Notes under the pieces: model-generated | What the model saw: only the letters and a program-made list of their open reading frames with translations | Database searches by the model: none | What the model was told of the DNA's origin: nothing | Shown here: positions 6,922 through 15,532 of the stretch, in pieces | Layout of the letters: every line of letters starts with the position of its first letter | How positions within the stretch are numbered: position 1 is the first letter of the stretch | Source of the DNA: Leptospira idonii | GTDB taxonomy: Bacteria > Spirochaetota > Leptospiria > Leptospirales > Leptospiraceae | Length of the DNA: 49,476 bases | Assembly: GCF_004770995.1 (NCBI RefSeq) | Contig: NZ_RQHW01000026.1 | Coordinates: 1 to 49,476 of the forward strand | Reading direction: 5' to 3' | Position numbers and translations under genes: made by a program

Positions 6922-8982
6922 ATGGTTCGCACAAATTCAAATCTAAAAAATTTCTGCAAACGCTATAGATTCAAAACCTCCGCCTCACTCCTATTTTTCG
7001 CCCTCTTCCTTTTCCCTAATTTCTTATTTTCCAAAGAAGCGAATGAATTCTGCCCGGGAGCAGGAACCATCGAGGTCAGCGAACTTGTAGGAAAGTTCGA
7101 ACTCTCCAGGGATTTAAGATATTTCAGCACAAACAACGAAACCCTTTCCATAGAATCGATACTGCATACGGGACCTTCTCTAAAATTGATCGATCCCCAA
7201 GGCAAAATTCCCAACTTCGGAAACTCTCCTCTAGATTATTGGTTTTGTTTTCATCTTCGCAATTCGTCCGAATTCGTCACGAACACCATCGTCTTCGTCA
7301 AATATCCTTTGTTAGATGAATTAAATTTCTACGATGTGTATTCGGACGGATCTTACGCCAAAAGAATACAAGGTAGATTGTTTCCTTTCTCTTCCAGAGA
7401 AATCAAATACAGAGGGTTCGGGCATTTGCTGAGTTTGTCTCCCGGAGAAACGAGAACTCTTTTCCTGAGAGTAGAAACTCAAAGTTCCATGTCCGTTCCT
7501 TTGTACGTCGCCAAAGAGAAAGATTTTTACGAATTTGCAATGGAAGATTTTATCCTCCAAGGGATTTACTTCGGAATCGTAGGAGTGATGACCCTGTACA
7601 ATTTGTTCGTTTTCTTTTTGGTAAAGGACAAAGCGTACATCTTCTACGTAATCTATCTTATCTTTTCCGCCATTTTATTTCAGCTTTCTCTCAACGGCCA
7701 CATTCCGATTTTCTTTCTTCCCAATTCTCCCGAAATCGTTTGGAATGCACACAACCTTCTTTATTTTATATTCCTATTCACGACTTTCCCGATGAGCATC
7801 ACCTTTATGAACTTAAAAGAAAGTTCACGAACGGGATATAAGGCATTGAAAACGATGATGTTCATTCCGTTAGTTTGTATACTGCTTCTTCCTCTTCTCC
7901 CTTATCGATTGATGAACCAGGTAGGAGATTATTTCTCCATGATTCTGGCTTTAGGGGCTTCGGTTGTTTCCTATTATGTGGCGTTTATAAAAAGATTTAG
8001 ACCGGCTCGTTTTTTCTTTTATGCATTTTTGGTCGTGATCATAGGCGGGATTGCAAGCCTTCTGAAGTATATGGGAGTCCTTCCCGTGAATTCTTTTACG
8101 GAGAATGCGTTTCAAATCTCCATGGCGATAGAAGTGATTCTTATGGCTTTCGGTTTGGGAGACCGCATATCAATTGTTAGAAAAGAAAAAGAGAAAATAC
8201 AATTAAAAGCGGAAATCGATAAACAGAAAATCATGGCGTTCCAAAAGGAACTCATTCTGGCGCAAAAACTGCAAGAGTCCACTCTTCCCCAAGTCATTCC
8301 CGAATCGGAAGGACTTAGAACCAAAGCCGGTTATATTCCCGCCTCTCTCGTAGGAGGGGATTTTTACGATATCACCAAAGCGGGAATGGTGCATATCAGC
8401 TGTTTGATTGCAGACGTAACGGGACACGGTGTTCCTGCGGCCATCGAAGCCGCCATGTTGAAAATCGCTTATACGCAATCGATTCATTATGCAAGCAGCC
8501 CGGGCCGCATGCTCGAAAGAATCAATCAATCGTTAGTTGGAAATTATAAAAACCAATTCCTTACCGCGGCCGCAGTCTTCATAGACCTCAATCAAAAGAC
8601 ACTGAAGGTGGCGAATGCGGGACACCCTGCTCTCTATTGGCTGAAAAGAAAAGAAAGAGAAATCCAAGCAATTCGCCCGAAAGGAAAACTCATCGGTTTT
8701 TCCAAAGAATTGGTGTATCCGGAAGAGGAGTATCCTCTCGCCATAGGAGACAAAATTTTACTCTTTACGGACGGGCTTTGGGAAGCTTGGGAAAGAAACG
8801 AAGCAGGTGACAAAGCTTATACGGACGGCTCGGGAGAGAAAGAACTTCTCAAATGGCTGGATCGCCGCTGGGGAGATTCCATCGACGAACTTTTCGCAAG
8901 TATGGAAGACTACATCCGTAAAAGAAACAAAACCACCTCTCCGGAAGACGATATTACTTTTATCTTATTCGAGATGGTTTGA
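6922..8982 (+). CDS. 7TMR-DISM sensor with SpoIIE-type PP2C serine phosphatase domain
   Basis: 686 residues. A signal peptide (to about 38, LFSKEANE) precedes a periplasmic DISMED2-type beta domain (about 45-190), seven predicted membrane helices (about 205-415), a short coiled linker and a SpoIIE/RsbU-like phosphatase (about 440-686). The PP2C fold is shown by GGDFYDI, IADVTGHGVPAAIEAAM, NAGHPALYW, LFTDGLWEAW and PEDDITFILF, which hold the metal-binding Asp/Gly residues. Such proteins usually dephosphorylate an anti-sigma-factor antagonist in a partner-switching cascade, driven by an extracytoplasmic signal. No anti-sigma pair is adjacent, so the target is unknown. GGAG precedes the chosen ATG. 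Confidence 0.92.
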   Translation: MVRTNSNLKNFCKRYRFKTSASLLFFALFLFPNFLFSKEANEFCPGAGTIEVSELVGKFELSRDLRYFSTNNETLSIESILHTGPSLKLIDPQGKIPNFGNSPLDYWFCFHLRNSSEFVTNTIVFVKYPLLDELNFYDVYSDGSYAKRIQGRLFPFSSREIKYRGFGHLLSLSPGETRTLFLRVETQSSMSVPLYVAKEKDFYEFAMEDFILQGIYFGIVGVMTLYNLFVFFLVKDKAYIFYVIYLIFSAILFQLSLNGHIPIFFLPNSPEIVWNAHNLLYFIFLFTTFPMSITFMNLKESSRTGYKALKTMMFIPLVCILLLPLLPYRLMNQVGDYFSMILALGASVVSYYVAFIKRFRPARFFFYAFLVVIIGGIASLLKYMGVLPVNSFTENAFQISMAIEVILMAFGLGDRISIVRKEKEKIQLKAEIDKQKIMAFQKELILAQKLQESTLPQVIPESEGLRTKAGYIPASLVGGDFYDITKAGMVHISCLIADVTGHGVPAAIEAAMLKIAYTQSIHYASSPGRMLERINQSLVGNYKNQFLTAAAVFIDLNQKTLKVANAGHPALYWLKRKEREIQAIRPKGKLIGFSKELVYPEEEYPLAIGDKILLFTDGLWEAWERNEAGDKAYTDGSGEKELLKWLDRRWGDSIDELFASMEDYIRKRNKTTSPEDDITFILFEMV

Positions 8983-9184
8983 AAACGAATGAACTTAAAT
9001 AACAATTCATTTCCCATTTAATTCAAAAAAACAAGTTAGTTGTTATTCGAAAATCAAAAGTAATACAAAATCAAAAGTGATAAAAATCATGGTTACAAAC
9101 CGATTAGAGTGATGTTTTATTATCCACAAAGAGACCAAGCCAAAAGAATTTAAGAGACTTTAAAAACACTTTATTCTGGAATAG
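8983..9184. other. AT-rich intergenic stretch with small repeats
   Basis: No gene is seen. There is an inverted repeat AATAACAA (8998-9005) / TTGTTATT (9040-9047), which may end the upstream transcript. A 12-nt direct repeat AAAATCAAAAGT occurs at 9050-9061 and 9067-9078 (period 17). Base composition drops sharply here, at the edge of the methyltransferase island. Confidence 0.5.
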
Positions 9185-9310
9185 GAGGGGAGGGAGTATT
9201 ATGGTGGAGATGATGCCTGGAGGTACTTGCAAAAAAATACAGGCGTAAATTTAAAAGAATTCTTAATCGAAATTGCTGAAAAAGGATACGATGAAAATGG
9301 CTATGAATGA
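9185..9310 (+). pseudogene. Possible C-terminal remnant of a lost gene overlapping the methyltransferase start
   Basis: A 41-codon open frame without a start codon reads like real protein, including GGDDAWRYLQ and LKEFLIEIAEKGYDENGYE, then TGA at 9308-9310. A stop (TAG at 9182) precedes it, but another frame immediately upstream gives FKNTLFWNRRGG, so a frameshifted remnant is possible. It overlaps the first 20 bases of the methyltransferase. A lost partner gene (such as a restriction enzyme) is a guess. Confidence 0.3.
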
Positions 9311-10502
9311 AATAATCCATGGAGATTGCCATGAAATACTCAAAACAATAAAATCTGATACTATAGATTTAGTTTATTTTGATCCTCCCTTTTTTACCCA
9401 AAAAAAGCACATTCTATCAACAAGAGATAATAGTAAAAAATTCGAATTTGATGATAAGTTCGAATCTATATCAGAATATTTGAATTTAATAAAAAAAACA
9501 TTAATCGAATCCAAGCGAGTATTAAAAAACACTGGTAGCGTTTTTCTTCATTGCGACAAAACCGCATCGCATAACATAAGAGTTGTTTTAGATGATATAT
9601 TTGGCGTAGATAACTTTCAAAGTGAAATAGTATGGGCATATAAACGCTGGTCAAATTCCAAGAAAGGTTTACTAAACTCGCACCAAGTTATCTTTTTCTA
9701 TTCTAAATCTAGAAATTTTAAATTTAATACTATTTTTACGAGCTACTCAGCTACAACTAATCTCGATCAAATATTACAAGAACGGGAGCGGAACGAAAAT
9801 GGTAAATCTGCCTATAAACGCGACGTTGAAGGGAATATTGTTCTCGGAAAAGAAAAGAAAGGTGTTCCTCTTTCTGATGTATGGGAAATACCCTATCTAA
9901 ATCCAAAAGCAAAAGAAAGAAGTGGTTACCCTACTCAAAAACCAATTTTGTTACTTAATCAAATTTTGAACATTTCGACAGATGAAGGTGATATAGTTTT
10001 AGACCCATTTTGCGGTAGTGGAACAACTTGCGTTTCCGCAAAATTATTAAATAGAAAGTATATAGGCATTGATCGATCTATCGACGCAATTGATCTTACG
10101 AAAAAACGTCTAGAAGAAATGATCGTTACAGAATCAAATTTACTTAATAAAGGATTAGAAGAATACTCGGAAAAAACAGAAAAAGAATTAGCAATCTTAT
10201 CTGACATTAACGCTTTCCCTGTTCAACGAAATACTGGTATTGACGGATTCCTCAAAGAACATCTCAACGGAAGCCCAGTTCCAGTTAAAATTCAAAAAGA
10301 GAATGAAACAATTGATGATGCGATAGAAAAGCTAGAAAAAGCTTCGAAAGGAAAAAAATACTCTCTAAAAATTCTAATTCAGACAAAAAATAACGATGTT
10401 TCTCGATTATTTTCCTTTCCAACTGATGTAAAAATAATCAAATTATTATCTACTCAAATTGAAGATCTACTTATTTCCAATAACGCTAAGATAGCAAGCT
10501 GA
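9291..10502 (+). CDS. DNA methyltransferase (N6-adenine or N4-cytosine, beta-type motif order)
   Basis: 403 residues from the ATG at 9291, preceded by AAGG at good spacing; a TTG six codons upstream is less likely. Motif IV appears first (YFDPPF), and the SAM-binding motif comes late (LDPFCGSGTTCVSAKLLNRKYIGID), the permuted order of beta-class methylases. It should methylate A (N6) or C (N4) in a specific site. The last ~110 residues, after the catalytic core, form a separate domain with VQRNTGIDGFL and PVPVKIQK that I cannot name; it may be target recognition or nuclease-like. The gene is markedly AT-rich against its neighbours, suggesting transfer. No restriction enzyme gene is beside it, so it may be an orphan. 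Confidence 0.9.
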   Translation: MKMAMNEIIHGDCHEILKTIKSDTIDLVYFDPPFFTQKKHILSTRDNSKKFEFDDKFESISEYLNLIKKTLIESKRVLKNTGSVFLHCDKTASHNIRVVLDDIFGVDNFQSEIVWAYKRWSNSKKGLLNSHQVIFFYSKSRNFKFNTIFTSYSATTNLDQILQERERNENGKSAYKRDVEGNIVLGKEKKGVPLSDVWEIPYLNPKAKERSGYPTQKPILLLNQILNISTDEGDIVLDPFCGSGTTCVSAKLLNRKYIGIDRSIDAIDLTKKRLEEMIVTESNLLNKGLEEYSEKTEKELAILSDINAFPVQRNTGIDGFLKEHLNGSPVPVKIQKENETIDDAIEKLEKASKGKKYSLKILIQTKNNDVSRLFSFPTDVKIIKLLSTQIEDLLISNNAKIAS

Positions 10503-10647
10503 ACTTAGGAACTATGAAACACCCTTTTACCGCTCTGAATACTCTAGTTAAACTAAGCTCTTCTTCATAGTTGTTCCCCATTTCCGTGCGGTACTAATTT
10601 AATAAACTCTTTACAAATTCCTTGGGAATTGACACTTAACAACGATT
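10503..10647. other. Short intergenic region between convergent genes
   Basis: Only a weak hairpin, AATTCC-TTG-GGAATT (10616-10630), is seen between the methyltransferase and the hydrolase stops. It may serve as a terminator for either. Confidence 0.3.
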
Positions 10648-11523
10648 TTATTTTAAAACCGACCCGATCCCTTGGCTCCAATCCAACAATTCTTTGTCGA
10701 AAGATTGGGACTCTTCAAAATGAGGAGCATGGCTACTCTTCTCAAAAATTCGAACCGTCAAATTCGCAAACAAATCCCTTACTGCATTCCAGGTATAAGG
10801 AGGAGGAACCAGAAAGTCGTATCTTCCCAAAGCAAGAAATACAGGTTTGTGGAATTCTGCAAGTCCTTGGGTGATGTCGATATCTCGGAACACTTCTCCC
10901 CAAACATAATCGAACATCGTCATATTCACTTCGACTCCTTCCCAGAGAGAAGAAGCATCGAATTTATAATCGTACCAGCTTTTTGCACCGGTAAGCAGAC
11001 AATAGGTGATAAACGCTTTTTCGGGAGCTTCTTCTATTTTTTTGCCCAGCAAAGCCATGTTCCCGGCTAAAAATTCCTTTCTTCCCTGATCTACCGAGTC
11101 TGCTAAATATTTTTCCGACTCTGCATGATTCGCATAAGAGTAAGAAGGTGCAAGACACATCATCACAACTCCCAAAACTCTTGCAGGGTATTTTTTCGCA
11201 TACTCCAAGGCTAAAAATCCGTGCCCGGAATGGCCGATGATAAGGAACTGTTCCAATCCGAATTCCTTACGTGCGAGTTCTATATCTTCCAGAAGAAGGT
11301 TCAATTCGTACGTGGATTTGTCCCGATTGGAATTGGAAGGAGCAAAACCTCTATGATCTAGAAAATAGATTTTCAAATGTTCCCGCAGTTCTTTAGAGAA
11401 TGTACGGTCATAGTACAAAGAACTTCCCACTACGATCGCAGGAATTCCTTTGCCTTCGATTTTATATTGTAATTGAAAACCGTCCGAAAGGAGGATGCCT
11501 TGATTTGAATTCGGATCTGACAT
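10648..11523 (-). CDS. Alpha/beta-hydrolase fold protein
   Basis: 291 residues from the ATG at 11523. The open frame continues upstream, but that part runs through a strong terminator hairpin (11568-11588), so the later start is preferred. The fold is shown by LDHRGFAPS (oxyanion region), the nucleophile elbow IIGHSGHGFLALEYAKK, the acid in LALGRYDFLVPP and the base in KSSHAPHFEE, giving a complete Ser-Asp-His triad. There is no signal peptide, so it is cytoplasmic. The substrate is unknown; esterase, peptidase or haloperoxidase-like activity are all compatible. It stands alone, convergent with the methyltransferase. Confidence 0.85.
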   Translation of the reverse strand: MSDPNSNQGILLSDGFQLQYKIEGKGIPAIVVGSSLYYDRTFSKELREHLKIYFLDHRGFAPSNSNRDKSTYELNLLLEDIELARKEFGLEQFLIIGHSGHGFLALEYAKKYPARVLGVVMMCLAPSYSYANHAESEKYLADSVDQGRKEFLAGNMALLGKKIEEAPEKAFITYCLLTGAKSWYDYKFDASSLWEGVEVNMTMFDYVWGEVFRDIDITQGLAEFHKPVFLALGRYDFLVPPPYTWNAVRDLFANLTVRIFEKSSHAPHFEESQSFDKELLDWSQGIGSVLK

Positions 11524-11562
11524 AGATTTGATTCTTACTTTGAATTTATGCCAAGATTTAAA

Positions 11563-11588
11563 ACAAAAAAGCCGCGTAAAGCGGCTTT
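11563..11588 (-). terminator. Rho-independent terminator of the Na/Pi cotransporter gene
   Basis: On the minus strand AAAGCCGC-TTTAC-GCGGCTTT forms an 8-bp stem followed by more T residues, 33 bases after the cotransporter stop (11621). Confidence 0.88.
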
Positions 11589-11620
11589 CCGAATCGCACA
11601 ACAAACGTATGTTTTAGAAA

Positions 11621-13297
11621 CTATACGTCTGCGTAAATGGAAGTATTTAGAAATCGGGAGATGTTGTCCAAGTTTCTGGCAACGTCTCTGTACAACAGAG
11701 CCGGTAGAAAATTAGATTTCTTTTGGTATTTTTTCTTTCTCACCTTAGATTCGTTTTTCTTCAAAGCACGAATCATTTGGTAACGATATTCGCGGCTTTG
11801 GTTTCTGATCTGAGGATTTCCCAAAATATCGAAAGATTCACTATGTTCCAAATTGGACAAAAGAAGATCGTAATGATGTTTCAATAGTTCAATCTGTTCT
11901 TTGATTGCAGTTTGGAACGATTTGTCCAATACTACCTTTTGGCGGTGCGCCTTTCTTACTTTTCTGGCGATGGATGCAAAGTTATCACCCATCTCTTCGA
12001 TGGACTTCACTCTTTCCATAATTCCCAAAACGTCTTTCGCAAAATTACCTGTCACGCCTGTTTCTTGAATTTGATTGAGATAGGTCAAAACTTGCGTTCT
12101 GACTTGATCCAGTTCTTCTTCTTTTTTCAAAACCTGCACCACTTTCGCAGCATCATAAGGGTGGAGGAGAAGTTGTTCTGTCAGGCGGAAAAAATCGTAG
12201 GTTTCTCTGATGATTTTTTTAGTGAACTCGACCAATTCCACCATGGCAAGTTCGGTGGTTTTGACGGCTCCCGCCTGAAGCAGTTGGATGGAATCTCCGT
12301 CTTTTGCCGTTTTGGATGCGAACCCGTCCACGATCCAGCTCACAAACTTGGACAGAGTGTTCACAAACCAAATGAGGATCAGAGTATTGATCACATTAAA
12401 CATTGTGTGAAAGAAAGAGATATGAAAGCGAGTGGATTCTTTGTCTGTCAAAGGATCTCCGGGAATCAAATCGTCTACAATGCCTGTGAAGAATTTGAAG
12501 AAGACTAAAGCCCAAACCACGCCGAATATATTGAATGCGGTATGCGCCAAAGCCGCCTTTTTTGCGTTTCTATTTCCGGGAAGAGCCGCCAGGTTCGCAG
12601 TGATTGTGGTACCTATGTTCTCACCTAAAATCATTCCGTAAGCGGCATCGATCGGAATGTATCCGGAGAAGGCCAATGTGATTGTGATTGTGGTGGAGGC
12701 GGAAGAAGATTGAACCATGATCGTAAGTAAAGTTCCAATCAATACGAACAGAAGTATGGTGTTGAAACCCATATTCGTGTATTGTTCCAGAAACTGGAAT
12801 GTCTCCGGACTTTTCGCAGCATCCGGAACCGCATTTTTTAAATAGTCTAAACCTAAGAACAAAAACCCGAATCCGATCAGGAAACTGCCCCAGCCGGATC
12901 TGCTTTCTTTTTTGGAAAAGTGAAGCACCATTCCGATAGCGATGGCAGGCAGTGCAAAAGATGCGATGTTGACCTTAAAACCTAATAAGGAAACGATCCA
13001 AGCGGTAACCGTTGTACCGATGTTAGCTCCCATAATGACGCCGACCGCTTCCGTAAGCTGCATCAGCCCGGCATTTACAAAACCTACGACTAGGACGGTT
13101 GTGGCGGAGGAGGATTGGATCGTGGCGGTGATAAAAGTTCCGCTCAAAACCGAAGAAAGTCTGTTTTTTGTCATGGAAGACAAAAAGGAACGCAATCTTT
13201 CTCCGGCGACACGCTGTAAGGATTCACTAAGAAGCTTCATCCCATAGATGAAAATTCCCAGACCACCAAGGACTTGAATGAGAAGAGACCAATTCAT
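11621..13297 (-). CDS. Na+/phosphate cotransporter family protein with PhoU-like C-terminal domain
   Basis: 558 residues. The first ~340 form a polytopic membrane domain containing the duplicated family signature QSSSATT (about 61-67) and QSSSAST, each in a Na_Pi_cotrans repeat (GANIGTTVTAW and GENIGTTITAN follow them). The last ~200 residues are a helical PhoU-like domain (VELVEFTKKIIRETYDFF onward) with regularly spaced acidic helices. It probably imports inorganic phosphate with sodium or exports it, under control of the PhoU part. It is divergent from slyD, with an 8-bp inverted repeat between them, and ends in a strong terminator. The length and domain order are normal for the NptA/YjbB group. 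Confidence 0.92.
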   Translation of the reverse strand: MNWSLLIQVLGGLGIFIYGMKLLSESLQRVAGERLRSFLSSMTKNRLSSVLSGTFITATIQSSSATTVLVVGFVNAGLMQLTEAVGVIMGANIGTTVTAWIVSLLGFKVNIASFALPAIAIGMVLHFSKKESRSGWGSFLIGFGFLFLGLDYLKNAVPDAAKSPETFQFLEQYTNMGFNTILLFVLIGTLLTIMVQSSSASTTITITLAFSGYIPIDAAYGMILGENIGTTITANLAALPGNRNAKKAALAHTAFNIFGVVWALVFFKFFTGIVDDLIPGDPLTDKESTRFHISFFHTMFNVINTLILIWFVNTLSKFVSWIVDGFASKTAKDGDSIQLLQAGAVKTTELAMVELVEFTKKIIRETYDFFRLTEQLLLHPYDAAKVVQVLKKEEELDQVRTQVLTYLNQIQETGVTGNFAKDVLGIMERVKSIEEMGDNFASIARKVRKAHRQKVVLDKSFQTAIKEQIELLKHHYDLLLSNLEHSESFDILGNPQIRNQSREYRYQMIRALKKNESKVRKKKYQKKSNFLPALLYRDVARNLDNISRFLNTSIYADV

Positions 13298-13342
13298 AGA
13301 TATTTTTTTTACCGAGTATCAAATTCTTCCATTATCGTTTTG

Positions 13343-13384
13343 TACCAATCTTTTATTCGGTTGCAGTTTTTTTTTCGATTGGTA
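13343..13384. promoter_or_regulatory. Inverted repeat between the divergent cotransporter and slyD genes
   Basis: TACCAATC (13343-13350) and GATTGGTA (13377-13384) are perfect complements separated by 26 bases, in the 100-bp divergent promoter region. They could be an operator or a hairpin in the slyD leader. Confidence 0.35.
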
Positions 13385-13397
13385 GTTTGTAATCAAG

Positions 13398-13883
13398 ATG
13401 TCAAATTCAATCACTAAAGGAAAGGTTGTCGGATTTTCCTACCACCTAAAAAACTCCCAGGGCGCGACTCTGGACCAATCAGACGAACCGTTATTATACC
13501 TACACGGATGGCAGAATATTATCCCTGGTTTAGAAAAAGAGCTGGAAGGCCTTGTTGAAAACAATTCTAAACAAGTGGTTGTTTCTCCGGAAGATGGTTA
13601 TGGGACATATGATGAATCTCTTGTGTTCCAAGTTCCTAAAGCGGAGCTACCACCGGAAGCGGAACTGGAAATCGGAATGGAATTCCAAACGGACACTGCG
13701 GACGGACGAATGGTTCTCTACTTACAAGAAGTTCGTGAAGCGGATGTCATTTTGAATGGCAATCACCCGTTAGCTGGAGAGACTCTTCATTTCGACGTGA
13801 CCATCAAATCGATTCGCGAAGCCACTAAAGAAGAAATTCAACATGGGCATGTGCATGGACCGGGCGGACATCATCATCACTGA
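13398..13883 (+). CDS. slyD: FKBP-type peptidyl-prolyl cis-trans isomerase, SlyD-like
   Basis: 161 residues, the usual size. The FKBP domain is split by an insert-in-flap segment (about 70-130). VGFSYHLKNSQGATLDQS starts the FKBP part, PLLYLHGWQNIIPGLEKELEG is the flap signature, and FDVTIKSIREATKEEI closes the fold. The His-rich tail HGHVHGPGGHHHH would bind Ni, Zn or Cu, as in other SlyD proteins. The role is cytoplasmic: proline isomerisation, chaperoning and metal delivery. It is a monocistronic gene divergent from the Na/Pi cotransporter. The SD is weak. Confidence 0.93.
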   Translation: MSNSITKGKVVGFSYHLKNSQGATLDQSDEPLLYLHGWQNIIPGLEKELEGLVENNSKQVVVSPEDGYGTYDESLVFQVPKAELPPEAELEIGMEFQTDTADGRMVLYLQEVREADVILNGNHPLAGETLHFDVTIKSIREATKEEIQHGHVHGPGGHHHH

Positions 13884-14151
13884 TCCGTGTTCAAAAAAAA
13901 TTCTTTGCAACCCTCTCTGAATCTTTCTTTCCTATTGCAATTTCCAATGCGGGAATTTAAACTGGTAGAAGATTCAGAGTATTGTTGATTTTTTACCGCC
14001 GAAGTAGTCCTTTCTAGCTTGCACGCCGATAGCTTTGTCTTACGTTCCTTGCATTCCTCTGGAGTTCCTACCAATCCCATTTACCATTGGGCCATCCGTC
14101 GTTATCAAATCGGAATTTCCGAGTCCAAAAACAAAATTTGGAGACACTAAT
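13884..14151 (+). promoter_or_regulatory. Long leader region upstream of the RRM gene
   Basis: 268 bases between slyD and the RRM start hold no gene. They contain the 15-nt dispersed motif (14060-14074) followed by a small foldback, CCAAT...ATTGG (14071-14090), and a clear SD (GGAG) before the ATG at 14152. A structured 5' UTR is possible; I see no recognisable riboswitch. Confidence 0.4.
14060..14074 (+). repeat. Short copy of the dispersed GGAGTTCCTACCA motif
   Basis: TGGAGTTCCTACCAA matches the core of the 25-nt motif found at 72-96 and 49400-49424, in the same orientation as the right-end copy. Confidence 0.6.
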
Positions 14152-14415
14152 ATGTCAGTAAACATCTATGTTGGTAACCTTTCTTACGATATGACCGAAG
14201 GAAAACTCGGCGAACTTTTCGGAGCACATGGTGCTGTAACTTCCGCTAAAATCATCACGGACCAATACTCCGGAAGATCTAAAGGTTTCGGATTCATCGA
14301 AATGAAAGATGCACAAGAAGCAGACAATGCGATCAAAGATCTAAACGGAAAGAACGTTCTTAACCGTGAGATGAAAGTAAACATCGCAAAACCAAAAACA
14401 AACAACTGGAGATAA
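14152..14415 (+). CDS. RNA-binding protein with a single RRM domain
   Basis: 87 residues. The ATG at 14152 (MSVNIYVGNLSYDM) has GGAG upstream, so the longer open frame from 14035 is not used. Both RNP motifs are present: RNP2 IYVGNL and RNP1 KGFGFIEM, with the aromatic residues that stack on RNA bases. The protein is just one RRM and a short tail (KPKTNNWR), as in the small bacterial Rbp proteins, some of which respond to cold. It likely binds single-stranded RNA in the cytoplasm. The long leader hints at post-transcriptional control, which is inference. Confidence 0.93.
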   Translation: MSVNIYVGNLSYDMTEGKLGELFGAHGAVTSAKIITDQYSGRSKGFGFIEMKDAQEADNAIKDLNGKNVLNREMKVNIAKPKTNNWR

Positions 14416-14428
14416 TCTCTCCTACCTT

Positions 14429-14465
14429 CTTGTTGCAGAGTGTCCTTTGTGGTACCTGCAACAAG
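14429..14465 (+). terminator. Inverted repeat after the RRM gene
   Basis: CTTGTTGCAG (14429-14438) and CTGCAACAAG (14456-14465) pair perfectly over 10 bp with a 17-base loop, 14 bases past the stop. There is no T-run, so it may end or stabilise the transcript rather than act as a classical intrinsic terminator. Confidence 0.5.
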
Positions 14466-14517
14466 GAATTGCCTTCTACTCTCTCCACTGCTACCTCAAT
14501 TTCTCTTCTCCCTTCCT

Positions 14518-14955
14518 TTATTTCTCTCTCAATCTTTCCGGCAAAAGTTCCACTTGATAACCCAAAGCCATCTTCTTCATCTGATCATCCGTAATTCCGT
14601 GAATGTTTTCTCCTTCATGCCGATTTTCTAAAGTCATTGTGAAAACTGTGTAATCGTACTCGGAAGCGAGCAGGAAGTAAGGTTTCATTTCCCATTCCAT
14701 CGTAAACGTATTGTCTACGAAAATCTTAGGTACCACATTTTCCATGGCAGATCGTGTGTCCGATTCACAAGCCCGATAAGCCAAATGATTTTCCTGATAA
14801 CGAAATTCATAGATCCCTGTAATCGGATCCGTAAAATAACGATCTACGGAAAAGACGGGATATTTTCCATCTTCGGAAAGTATCTTCGCCAAACTGCTTT
14901 TCCCGCTTCCCGGTAGGCCTCTTAAAAGAATCAAAGTTTTCAAATCGTTTCCCAT
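14518..14955 (-). CDS. Small P-loop ATPase/kinase of the N4BP2L-like AAA type
   Basis: 145 residues. It begins KTLILLRGLPGSGKSSLAKIL (Walker A GLPGSGKS, about 13-20), followed by VFSVDRYF. KIFVDNTFTMEWEMKPYFLLA is the usual second strand with the invariant 'NT' and the helix after it. This matches small stand-alone kinase-like proteins related to the eukaryotic N4BP2 N-terminal ATPase and polynucleotide kinases. The substrate is unknown. It is a single gene, convergent with the RRM gene. Confidence 0.8.
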   Translation of the reverse strand: MGNDLKTLILLRGLPGSGKSSLAKILSEDGKYPVFSVDRYFTDPITGIYEFRYQENHLAYRACESDTRSAMENVVPKIFVDNTFTMEWEMKPYFLLASEYDYTVFTMTLENRHEGENIHGITDDQMKKMALGYQVELLPERLREK

Positions 14956-15082
14956 CGCTTCTTCCTATATTAGGAGTCGTTCTCAAATAGAATCATTTTT
15001 TTTGATCCTAGTTTCGGGAAAACAATCGATAAATAAATCCCCGGAAAAAGGATGAAGTCATATAGAAAAGGAAAGGTTCTTT

Positions 15083-15454
15083 ATGTCTTATCAAATCTAC
15101 AAACTCATGCACATGTTAGGAATATTCTTATTATTCCTATCTTTGGGAGGAGTGGCTCTCTTTACCATCAACGGAGGAACAAAATCTACGAATAAATGGA
15201 AATCCATCGCCGCAATCACACACGGTCTGGCATTGGTTCTGCTTCTTGTTGCCGGTTTCGGAATGATGGCTCGATTGGGAATTCCTCACGGTTCTTGGCC
15301 GGGTTGGGTATATGCAAAGATCGTCGTTTGGCTTACGTTTGGTGGTTTGCTGGCAGTAGTATATAGAAAACCTGCAATTGCAAAAGTTCTATGGGTGGGC
15401 TTTCCTTTACTAGGAGTTTGTGCCGCTTATTTGGCGATTTATAAACCGTTTTAA
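15083..15454 (+). CDS. Small integral membrane protein, four predicted helices
   Basis: 123 residues with four hydrophobic segments (about 8-30, 43-62, 78-95, 101-119) and a conserved-looking HGSWPGWVYAKI between the second and third. The start has AGGAAAGG upstream. It resembles small SirB/DUF-type inner-membrane proteins with an early His (LMHMLG), but I cannot name the family or a function. It is monocistronic and ends in a strong terminator. Confidence 0.78.
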   Translation: MSYQIYKLMHMLGIFLLFLSLGGVALFTINGGTKSTNKWKSIAAITHGLALVLLLVAGFGMMARLGIPHGSWPGWVYAKIVVWLTFGGLLAVVYRKPAIAKVLWVGFPLLGVCAAYLAIYKPF

Positions 15455-15476
15455 TTCGTTCTTTTAATGCTTTGAT

Positions 15477-15510
15477 AAAGACATGCGATCGAAAAGAATC
15501 GCATGTCTTT
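15477..15510. terminator. Strong bidirectional terminator
   Basis: AAAGACATGCGAT and ATCGCATGTCTTT pair perfectly over 13 bp around an 8-base loop, with T residues on the 3' side. It lies between the convergent genes ending at 15454 and 15533 and probably serves both. Confidence 0.9.
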
Positions 15511-15532
15511 TACGCTCAGATCGAAATGGAAA

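Noticed and set aside
9050..9078. CRISPR-like repeat
   Set aside because: Only two 12-nt A-rich units with a 5-nt gap; no array, no cas genes.
11524..11604. Longer N-terminus of the alpha/beta hydrolase
   Set aside because: It runs through the strong terminator of the upstream gene (11568-11588).
14035..14151. Upstream extension of the RRM gene
   Set aside because: A clear SD and the universal RRM start lie at 14152; the extension has no family similarity and covers the leader motif.
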